DNA from: Lachnospiraceae bacterium
GTDB taxonomy: Bacteria; Bacillota; Clostridia; Lachnospirales; Lachnospiraceae
Reading direction: 5' to 3'
DNA length: 64,000 nt
Assembly: GCA_016280395.1 (NCBI GenBank)
Contig: JAEEGQ010000059.1
Location: 1-64,000, forward strand
Below are positions 57,758 through 64,000 of the stretch, one piece after another. A program made the translations under genes and the position numbers. The notes beneath the pieces are model-generated. The model saw nothing but the letters and a program-made list of their open reading frames with translations. It searched no databases and was not told the origin of the DNA. Numbering within the stretch: position 1 is the stretch's first letter; each line of letters starts with the position of its first letter.

Positions 57758-58171
57758 ATGAAAAAAGTAATTATTTCTATCACTGCATTTCTGTTAGTCA
57801 CACTCACCCTTTCCGTGCCTGTATATGCATCATATTTCTCCTATAGCTATTTGGCCGATTTTTCAGAGCAGTATATTGTGTCGATTGGTGGCGGCGTGAT
57901 GACAATGCGCTATAATCCCGGCGGCTTGTTTTCAAATGTTCGGGCTTCAACTGATTTAAGTGTGGCAAATGATGAAAACGGTACTGCGTATGTTTGGATC
58001 ATGGCATTGAATAATCAAGAGGCAAACAGTTATGGTTATGACAAAGTTAATAATGTGATCAATTCCGGCAAGGCCAAAATTCCCGGACAATCCTATGCCA
58101 AAAATGCATTCCACTCTGTGGAAAGAACTTCTGTCGGGGTAACACACGCTTGGGCGTGCGAATGCCACTAA
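57758..58171 (+). CDS. Secreted small protein, putative effector (module B)
   Basis: This 137-residue protein has a clear signal peptide (VIISITAFLLVTLTLSVPVYA). The mature part of about 113 residues has a Tyr/Ser-rich start, a Gly-rich segment (IGGGVMTMRYNPGGLFSN) and a C-terminal THAWACECH with two Cys and two His. No family is recognised with confidence; size, secretion and the following FtsX-type ABC genes recall lactococcin 972-type bacteriocin loci, but its motifs were not found. GGAGG lies about 11 nt upstream. Confidence 0.75.
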   Translation: MKKVIISITAFLLVTLTLSVPVYASYFSYSYLADFSEQYIVSIGGGVMTMRYNPGGLFSNVRASTDLSVANDENGTAYVWIMALNNQEANSYGYDKVNNVINSGKAKIPGQSYAKNAFHSVERTSVGVTHAWACECH

Positions 58172-58194
58172 CATGAGTGCAGGGATGTATCGAG

Positions 58195-59256
58195 ATGAAC
58201 AGTTTGGTTTTATTCATTAACCGAATAATGCGCTACTACAAAAAGAACAAATTTATGTTTGTTCTTTTTGTGGTTGGCGGAATTATTAATGCCATTATTT
58301 TTTGCTATTTGTATGGCAACCTGCTCCCAATGGTGCAAAACAGACACTCTACCGAACAATACTACAGAACTTATGAGGTTGTCTTCGATGAACCGTTGGA
58401 CTTTAGCACCGCGGCAGGTTTGCTGAAGCAAACAACATTGTTTACGGATGTTTCCTTGGCCTTTGCAGTTACAGAAAAAACAGACGGTACAGACACAAGC
58501 AATAAACAATTTGAATTTGCGGTGTGCCTTAATGACAAGTTGCCTGTTGTAAAGCGAACCGGAAGCGTAGATATCCCAACGGGAAACGAGATAGTCATCT
58601 CCGGAAGATTAACAAATGATATTGGTGACAATATTGAATTGTGCGGCCGGTCTTTCGTGATAAAAGGCATACACACGGACGGACCTTATTACATTTCCAA
58701 GGAAATGTATGAAAAGATGTTTGGACAGCAGGTAAATAAGATCTTTGCGATCTCAGCGGATAATTATTCAAGCGGAAGAGACAAGCCTGCGGAGTTTCTT
58801 TCGGAATCATTCCCCGAAGGAGACGTTAAAGCGCCTACACTTATCAGGCTTACGGACAGGAATAACTCTGTCGCGTTTTTAATATCGATCTGCATTGCAT
58901 ACTTTATAACGTCAATAGCGTATTCTTACCTGCTCCTGTATATCATGGAGTCTTGTGCGGATGAGAATGTTGTAAGCATGATCGTAGGAGCCTCGAAGCT
59001 TGCCGTTGGCGTTATGTCTTTCTGGGAAGGCGTGATGATGGCTTTTATATCAAGTGTGATCGGAATTATTATTCATATTGCCTTAACACCGGTCTTATTC
59101 AGTAAGATCAACATGAGTAGTGTGCTAAAATACAGTTTCGCGGATTATTCATTCATATTGCTGCTGATCTTTGTTATGTCGTCTGTAGTTGTTCTGTTTA
59201 CAATCATAAGACTGACAAAAGAGACGCCTGCAACAGCGAGAAGAATGATTAGTTAG
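58195..59256 (+). CDS. FtsX-like permease subunit 1 (module B)
   Basis: This 353-residue protein has an N-terminal helix (FMFVLFVVGGIINAIIFCYLYG), an external domain of about 190 residues and three C-terminal helices, the MacB/FtsX topology. The external part contains GNEIVISGRLTNDIGDNIELCG, typical of MacB periplasmic-core folds. It pairs with the next gene to form a heterodimeric mechanotransmission-type ABC transporter. The ATG at 58195 is preferred to the GTG at 58177; AGGG lies about 10 nt upstream. Confidence 0.82.
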   Translation: MNSLVLFINRIMRYYKKNKFMFVLFVVGGIINAIIFCYLYGNLLPMVQNRHSTEQYYRTYEVVFDEPLDFSTAAGLLKQTTLFTDVSLAFAVTEKTDGTDTSNKQFEFAVCLNDKLPVVKRTGSVDIPTGNEIVISGRLTNDIGDNIELCGRSFVIKGIHTDGPYYISKEMYEKMFGQQVNKIFAISADNYSSGRDKPAEFLSESFPEGDVKAPTLIRLTDRNNSVAFLISICIAYFITSIAYSYLLLYIMESCADENVVSMIVGASKLAVGVMSFWEGVMMAFISSVIGIIIHIALTPVLFSKINMSSVLKYSFADYSFILLLIFVMSSVVVLFTIIRLTKETPATARRMIS

Positions 59257-59264
59257 GAGCGGAT

Positions 59265-60467
59265 ATGAAACTAATATATCGTTTGAATGCCTTTATGAAA
59301 GGCTTGCATATTTCATCGTTTATTCTGTCGTTAATGTTGGTTGGTACATCGTTACTGGGAATACTTGTACTTGCAAAACTGAATTATATGTATGCGGATT
59401 ACAGGATCATAAAAGATGCATCACCGGATGTTTACTATCTTGGAAATATGTCAATACCCATGCCGGGAACCCTTGTGGAAGAGATGGGGAAAGAGCTTAT
59501 AGACGAATTACAGCAGTTTTCCGGTATTGGGAAGGTATATACTGTCAAATCTGTAGCGCCTGTAATGTTCAATGAGCAGAATATTTCAATACTGTTATAT
59601 TCACCGGATATACTTGATGACTTTCCTGCGCTTAAACGGATAGGATACGATTTTCAAAATGATCCGTCAGGTTTTATAGTTCAAAGCGCCGTTTTTGACG
59701 GTTATGAAGAAAAAAGCGCCACGATATCAATTTATAAAACAGGTGTCGGTTGGCACGATCTTACCATCAATATAAACAATAAAGTAAATCCCATGATAAG
59801 TACGATCTGTTTCAGCGGTGGTTCAACAGGCACAATGGACTCATCGGTACTGCTTACTGAATCCAATTTCATTATCGGACTTGATAATGAAAGCAACCGT
59901 GAATTACTGGAGAAATACAGCGATTCGCTTCGCTGTTATCCAAATGTTGTTTTCAGGTTTAAGAGCAGCGCAACGGAAACCGAAAAAAAGGAAGTATTTA
60001 AATTTGCAGAAAAGAAGGGTAATTACACTCCCCTGGCAGAAATAGCCGCAGCGGATCTGAACCTGATACAGGCACAGATCAAATCGTCTATCCCGTTGCC
60101 GGTGCTTTTGTTTCTGACATCGCTTATAGCATATCTGAGCATAACCGCGCTTATGGTTACAAAAAAGGGCAAGGATCTTTCTATTCTCTATCTTTGCGGC
60201 GCAAGCCGGAACAAATGCATTGCTACCGTTATGGGTTCAACCGCTTTAATGGTGGTCATACCAAGTCTGATAAATGCTGCTGTTTTATCTTTTCTTTGGA
60301 AGCTTCAAAAACAGGGTGATGAACGGTTGTGGGGCTTTTTGTTTGAGGAAAACTGTATATGGCTTATAGTATTTTCTTTTGTGCTGACGCTGTTTGTGGT
60401 ATTTTCGGTTGCATTTGCTTCGATGAAAGGGAAAACACCGATTGAAATATTAAGAGGAGTCGAATAA
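59265..60467 (+). CDS. FtsX-like permease subunit 2 (module B)
   Basis: This 400-residue protein has an N-terminal helix (SFILSLMLVGTSLLGILVLA), an external domain of about 230 residues and three C-terminal helices. It closes with KGKTPIEILRGVE, the usual FtsX/MacB ending. LSILYLCGASRNKCIATVMG after the second helix is the coupling loop. AGGAG lies 5 nt before the ATG. It probably dimerises with the preceding subunit and exports, or expels from the membrane, the secreted protein of this operon. Confidence 0.88.
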   Translation: MKLIYRLNAFMKGLHISSFILSLMLVGTSLLGILVLAKLNYMYADYRIIKDASPDVYYLGNMSIPMPGTLVEEMGKELIDELQQFSGIGKVYTVKSVAPVMFNEQNISILLYSPDILDDFPALKRIGYDFQNDPSGFIVQSAVFDGYEEKSATISIYKTGVGWHDLTININNKVNPMISTICFSGGSTGTMDSSVLLTESNFIIGLDNESNRELLEKYSDSLRCYPNVVFRFKSSATETEKKEVFKFAEKKGNYTPLAEIAAADLNLIQAQIKSSIPLPVLLFLTSLIAYLSITALMVTKKGKDLSILYLCGASRNKCIATVMGSTALMVVIPSLINAAVLSFLWKLQKQGDERLWGFLFEENCIWLIVFSFVLTLFVVFSVAFASMKGKTPIEILRGVE

Positions 60468-61136
60468 ATGATAGAATTAAACAATGTTACAAAAAAATAT
60501 AAGGTCGGTGAAAACGATTTCTATGCACTCAATTCGCTTTCGTTCAAGGTTGAAAAAGGTGAATTTGTGTCTATCTGCGGAGCTTCCGGTTCCGGCAAGA
60601 CTACGCTTTTGAATATCATCGGCACCATTGATGAGTGTACTGAAGGAACATATCTTTTTGATGGTCTTGATGTAAGCTCAATGAATGACAGAAAAAGAGC
60701 GAAGCTCAGGAATGAGCATATAGGCTTTGTTTTACAGGACTTTGCACTGATCAACAATCAGACAGTATTGTATAATGTCATGCTCCCCGCACTTCTTGGA
60801 AAAACCAAGTATAAAGCCATTAAGTCAAATGCTCTGAAAGCACTGCAATCCGTCGGAATTGCCGATCAGGCACAAAAGAAAGCCAATCAGCTTTCGGGCG
60901 GACAGCGCCAGAGGGTAGCAATAGCCCGCGCGCTAATAAACGAGCCGGATCTGATACTTGCCGATGAGCCTACGGGACAGCTTGACTCCGAAACAGGCAA
61001 GCAGATCATGGAAACATTTAAGAAACTGAATAACGAAGGAAAAACGGTCATTATAGTAACACATGACAAAACAGTGGCTGAATATGGGAACAGACTTGTT
61101 ATGATATCAGACGGAAAAATAGTTTCGGACATATAA
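60468..61136 (+). CDS. ABC transporter ATP-binding protein, MacB/LolD type (module B)
   Basis: This 222-residue ATPase has Walker A GASGSGKTT, Q-loop FVLQDFALI, signature LSGGQRQRVAIARA, Walker B LILADEPTGQLD and H-loop VTHD. The family works with FtsX-like permeases, which are the two preceding genes. The start codon follows the permease stop codon directly (TAAATG), with AGAGGAG upstream. It ends the module B operon. Confidence 0.95.
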   Translation: MIELNNVTKKYKVGENDFYALNSLSFKVEKGEFVSICGASGSGKTTLLNIIGTIDECTEGTYLFDGLDVSSMNDRKRAKLRNEHIGFVLQDFALINNQTVLYNVMLPALLGKTKYKAIKSNALKALQSVGIADQAQKKANQLSGGQRQRVAIARALINEPDLILADEPTGQLDSETGKQIMETFKKLNNEGKTVIIVTHDKTVAEYGNRLVMISDGKIVSDI

Positions 61137-61193
61137 CCGGTATAAGAACATCTTCCCCCGTGCTTCGCGAATAGCGATATTCCGGGTCAGCAC

Positions 61194-61916
61194 TCATTCC
61201 GTCTCTTTATTGTCACTTTGTTTGCTTTCTGCCGCTTTTTTACCGTTTATCAGCTTGTAGACAACAAGTCCTACCACGTAAGAACCGAGCAGGACCGCCC
61301 ACATGATGACAGCAATATGCTTTTTATCGCTTCCGAGTGCCGATCCGCTGATAACCGAGATCGTGATGCCGGGAATACGCCCGATAAGATTGATCAGGAG
61401 CCAGTTTGCAAGCGGAAGCTTTGTAAATCCGACTGCATAGGTAATGGGATCCTTCGGAGTTCCCGGGATCAGGAATATCAGCAGCAGGATCATTGTCAGG
61501 TGCTTAGGATTCTTCATGAATTCAAGCTCATTTATTTCATCAAAAGAGATAAAGTACTCCGTAAACCGCTGTCCAAGCGCTCTGACGGCAAGGAAGACTA
61601 TCGCACTTCCAATCGTTGTTGCAATAAGACAGAGTGCGGTTCCGACCGGCACTCCGAACGCATAGCCCGCAGCTATCGAAAACGGCCCTCCCGGGATAAA
61701 CGCGAAGATGACCTGTGTAATGTTGAGCAGCACAAACACTGCCATCCCTGCAAAGCCCTTGGACGCTATCTGCTCCCTGAAGGCTTCCGGCTCCTTTACA
61801 GTTGAAAGCAGCGGGATCGCGATCAGGGCTGTAAGCACGATAAAGACCACCGTTGAAACTATCATGGTGATCAGCTGCTTTTTTGTCATTTTTATCTTGA
61901 ATTTCTTTTCTGCCAT
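61194..61916 (-). CDS. TVP38/TMEM64-family membrane protein
   Basis: This 240-residue protein has about six hydrophobic segments and the family core FAFIPGGPFSIAAGYAFGVPVG, then FLIPGTPKDPITYAVGFTKL. The family is related to DedA and is implicated in lipid scrambling or undecaprenyl-phosphate recycling, but its bacterial role is not settled. The ATG at 61916 has GGGGG 6 nt upstream; the open frame to 61937 has no better site. A gap of 78 bp separates it from the upstream VUT gene. Confidence 0.9.
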   Translation of the reverse strand: MAEKKFKIKMTKKQLITMIVSTVVFIVLTALIAIPLLSTVKEPEAFREQIASKGFAGMAVFVLLNITQVIFAFIPGGPFSIAAGYAFGVPVGTALCLIATTIGSAIVFLAVRALGQRFTEYFISFDEINELEFMKNPKHLTMILLLIFLIPGTPKDPITYAVGFTKLPLANWLLINLIGRIPGITISVISGSALGSDKKHIAVIMWAVLLGSYVVGLVVYKLINGKKAAESKQSDNKETE

Positions 61917-61994
61917 AAAAAACCCCCTGCAGAGCATCGGATCCGAAGATACTCCGCAGAGGGTTATTTTACACGTTTAAGCGCTTTTAGTCAA

Positions 61995-62741
61995 TTATTC
62001 CGCATTTTTCTGCAGATATTCCGCGCCAACCCTGTCCTTTTTCCATTCCTTCACGATCTTATAGCCCACAGGACTCAGTACAACCTCAAACATAAGCTCT
62101 GCAAGCGCGCCTGTCAAAGAGCAGGTAAGCACCTGAACAAGGCTCCAGCCGAAGAACACATAAGAAACCATTGTGGCAAAGATGAGATTATCCACAAACT
62201 GAGCGATAAAAGTAGAAATGTATGAACGGGCGGCGAAGGTTTTAAACGAATCATTTGTTAATCTCTTTCCGATCAGAGCATTGATCACGGCGTTGACGAG
62301 AGCCGAAACAAGCATTGCGGTGCTTGAACCCAGCACAACATACCAGCTGCCGCCGAAGGTGGCGTTCAGGGCATCGTTTACCTCTGTCATTTCCGTTGAA
62401 TAGAACTCGCCCCACATCCCCGGTGTAAGGGACATAAGCTTGAAAAGGCCGCAGACAAGCAGGTTTATTGCAAGCGCGAGGATGGATATCTTAACGGCAG
62501 GTTTTGGGCCGAAGTGCTTGCAGATCATATCCATGCACAGGAACGAGATCCAGCTCAGGGTGAAGCCGCAGTCAAGCGCAAGCCACGGGGTCGAGAACAG
62601 CTCTTTGTTAGCAAGCAGGTTCATTGCTATGACGCTTACAACAAACAGCGTGATGTTAAGAGACGGGATGCTTCTTAAAAGGACCCTATAATCCTCAAGC
62701 TCCCTTTTGAATGATCCGGGGATCTTTCTGATAAAACTCAT
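61995..62741 (-). CDS. VUT-family (YhhQ/queuosine-precursor type) transporter
   Basis: This 248-residue protein has about six helices and the VUT pattern: MNLLANKEL, DCGFTLSWISFLCMDMICKHFG and FIAQFVDNLIFATMVSYVFFGW. Members such as YhhQ import queuosine precursors. The upstream leader has its own promoter and a hairpin, but I could not match it to a known preQ1 riboswitch. Specificity is therefore inferred from family only. Confidence 0.88.
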   Translation of the reverse strand: MSFIRKIPGSFKRELEDYRVLLRSIPSLNITLFVVSVIAMNLLANKELFSTPWLALDCGFTLSWISFLCMDMICKHFGPKPAVKISILALAINLLVCGLFKLMSLTPGMWGEFYSTEMTEVNDALNATFGGSWYVVLGSSTAMLVSALVNAVINALIGKRLTNDSFKTFAARSYISTFIAQFVDNLIFATMVSYVFFGWSLVQVLTCSLTGALAELMFEVVLSPVGYKIVKEWKKDRVGAEYLQKNAE

Positions 62742-62822
62742 GATTCTTTTCTTCCTTTGGTTTTAATATTTTACAAGCAGGATATCGGACCCGAACTGCT
62801 TGTGTTACCTAAATGCCACGTA

Positions 62823-62851
62823 AGAATACTCTCTTCCCCGGCATTTGTCAA
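62823..62851 (-). promoter_or_regulatory. Promoter of the VUT transporter gene
   Basis: On the minus strand TTGACA (62846-62851) and TATTCT (62823-62828) are 17 nt apart. The resulting leader of about 75 nt contains an 8-bp hairpin (ACAAGCAG / CTGCTTGT) before the start codon. Confidence 0.7.
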
Positions 62852-62865
62852 TAACATTTTAAATC

Positions 62866-62919
62866 AGTCAGAGGGGCGCTTCCCGGTGACTCGCTCACCC
62901 GGAAAAGCCCCCTCTGACT
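62866..62919. repeat. Dispersed imperfect palindrome, copy 3, with a long inverted partner
   Basis: AGTCAGAGGGG, CGCTTCCCGG and TGACTC match copies 1 and 2. Here a second, inverted copy (TCACCCGGAA ... GCCCCCTCTGACT) follows, giving a hairpin of over 20 pairs. It lies 3 bp beyond the stop of the DUF4956 gene, where it could end transcription or protect the mRNA 3' end. Confidence 0.7.
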
Positions 62920-62922
62920 CAC

Positions 62923-63594
62923 TCACAGCTGTGTATTTATCTCAGAATACGGCAGTACCGCAACCTCAAGGTTGCCGTTTTTTGTGCGGATCTCGTCAAT
63001 AAAGGCCTTCTCTTCGGAAGGGTTCTTGAACTGGACCTTGTAAGACAGGCGGAACATCGAGCCCATACCTGTTGTTTTCACACCGATGCTCTCGTATTTC
63101 TTAAGGTAATGTGCAAATATTTCATCAAAAGTCCCGCTGTATTCAAGGGTTTCAGGAATCGTCACGCGCAGGAGCCTTGTTGCAAGCCTGTTCTTATGCT
63201 CGAAGATCGGAAGCGCGGAAAGCAGGAAATACATAACGGAAAGCCCAAGCAGTATGCATACGCCGTAGCCGAGGTAGCCGAGGCCGAAAGCCATTCCGGA
63301 AGCCATCGCCATAAGGATGGATGCGATCTCGTCTGCCGTTCCCTGTGCGGAACGGAAGCGGATAAGGCTGAACGCACCGCCGATGGCAACGCCTGCGCCT
63401 ATATTGCCGTTGACAAATGTGATAACGCATGCGACCGCAAGAGGCAGGATCGATGTCACAAGAAAGAATCTCTTCGAGGATTCAACGCGGAAGGATATCA
63501 CCCATGAATAAACAAGGCCGGAAACAAGCGCAAAAGCTGCCATGGTGAAGAACTGTCCCGCAGTTACAGTGGTTGTGTAGATCGAATCAAACAT
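62923..63594 (-). CDS. DUF4956 membrane protein
   Basis: This 223-residue protein has four to five hydrophobic segments in its first 130 residues, including the conserved GAGVAIGGAFSLIRFRSAQGTADEIASIL, and a cytoplasmic C-terminal domain of about 90 residues. This is the DUF4956 pattern; its function is unknown. The start codon overlaps the end of the VTC-domain gene (ATG before its TGA), so the two are translationally coupled and probably work together in polyphosphate or cell-surface metabolism. Confidence 0.9.
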   Translation of the reverse strand: MFDSIYTTTVTAGQFFTMAAFALVSGLVYSWVISFRVESSKRFFLVTSILPLAVACVITFVNGNIGAGVAIGGAFSLIRFRSAQGTADEIASILMAMASGMAFGLGYLGYGVCILLGLSVMYFLLSALPIFEHKNRLATRLLRVTIPETLEYSGTFDEIFAHYLKKYESIGVKTTGMGSMFRLSYKVQFKNPSEEKAFIDEIRTKNGNLEVAVLPYSEINTQL

Positions 63595-64000
63595 AATTTA
63601 AGCTCCTAACCTTTAGTATCTGTTGTCTGTATGCTTCTCCGTATTTCGAGAAGCTGCCCTTATATATCCTGCCCTTTGACAGGATCTCCGTAAGCCACAG
63701 TGGCATGGCCGCCTGCACCTTTATCTCAAGGATAGCGCCGCCTTTGGGCAAAAGCGACGTCCCTTCCATCGATGTCGTAAGATCGAGGTGTTCCATCCTG
63801 TACCGCGGGTCCTCGTCTATCGTAAGACGCAGGTCGCCACCCGGCTCAAAATATGCCGTTCTGTCGTAGATGATGAGGCACGCCGGCACAAGAGTCTTGT
63901 AATGGTCCCTGAAGGACTTGATCTCATTGTTGATCTGGCCGCCCGAGCAGATATCGCCCTCGCCCTCGAAAAACTTGTTGACGAGCGGGACCGTGGTCTT
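63587..64000 (-). CDS. VTC-domain polyphosphate polymerase-like protein, C-terminal part
   Basis: The frame is open at the right edge, so only the last 137 residues are seen. They show the VTC tunnel-domain end: VPACLIIYDRTAYFEPGGDLRLTID, then GGAILEIKVQAAMPLWLTEIL with the Glu/Lys pair expected to contact phosphate, and SFSKYGEAYRQQ. In yeast Vtc4 this domain makes polyphosphate from ATP; bacterial members are often found beside DUF4956 and CotH-like genes. The rest of the gene lies outside the window. Confidence 0.88.
   Translation of the reverse strand, partial: KTTVPLVNKFFEGEGDICSGGQINNEIKSFRDHYKTLVPACLIIYDRTAYFEPGGDLRLTIDEDPRYRMEHLDLTTSMEGTSLLPKGGAILEIKVQAAMPLWLTEILSKGRIYKGSFSKYGEAYRQQILKVRSLNYV

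Noticed and set aside
57758-58171. Lactococcin 972 family assignment for the module B secreted protein
   Set aside because: Layout and size fit, but the expected motifs are not visible. Kept only as a comparison.
62742-62822. preQ1 riboswitch upstream of the VUT transporter
   Set aside because: The leader has a hairpin and a promoter, but I cannot align it to the preQ1 class I or II consensus.

Overview
The window looks like chromosome from a member of the Clostridia, most likely a Lachnospiraceae relative of gut or rumen origin. Pointers are the pyruvate:ferredoxin oxidoreductase, the T-box-controlled thrS, the FeoA-FeoB fusion, DUF4358 and DHHW/MBOAT surface-acetylation genes, strong AGGAGG ribosome sites and TTGACA-17-TATAAT-like promoters. 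Genus cannot be read from the sequence. No rRNA, tRNA, CRISPR array or transposase gene was seen.

Layout. 1-846: start of a pyruvate:ferredoxin oxidoreductase running off the left edge. 944-15059 (minus): a large secreted FG-GAP/collagen-like protein and, upstream, a four-gene signalling operon (two HD-GYP proteins, a response regulator and a giant propeller hybrid kinase). 15212-18960 (plus): feoAB and a GH88 unsaturated glucuronyl hydrolase. 19071-29911 (minus): a carbohydrate and envelope block (heparinase II/III-like protein, GPH symporter, GH3, sugar isomerase/epimerase-like protein, DHHW protein, MBOAT acyltransferase, DUF4358 lipoprotein, SGNH hydrolase). 30111-34604 (plus): an NAD cluster in which pncB and a NadD-NadE fusion together cover nicotinate to NAD, under two nearly identical promoters. 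34710-42096 (minus): glycosyltransferase, MATE exporter, a small membrane protein, MscS, CDF transporter and thrS with its T-box.

42152-50932 and 55462-61136 are the most interesting parts. They hold two paralogous modules, visibly more AT-rich than their neighbours. Each has a large regulator with two HTH domains and a TPR-like body, and a short exported peptide gene lying tail-to-tail with it. In each, a perfect 25-bp inverted repeat separates the peptide gene from a divergent operon that encodes a secreted protein and an ABC transporter. Module A has a second operon (secreted protein, membrane protein, ABC transporter, subtilisin-like lipoprotein) behind a single copy of the same arm. All three effector promoters keep exactly 14 nt between the arm and an AATAAT -10 box. 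I read this as a peptide-responsive (RRNPP-like) regulon controlling secreted, possibly antagonistic, proteins. The structure is seen in the sequence; the function is inferred.

51007-55351, between the modules, holds an AAA/DUF4143 ATPase with an inverted-repeat element upstream, an ECF sigma factor with its presumed membrane anti-sigma partner, and an SDR oxidoreductase. 61194-64000 (minus) has a TVP38-family membrane protein, a VUT-family transporter, and a DUF4956 gene coupled to a VTC-domain gene that leaves the window on the right.
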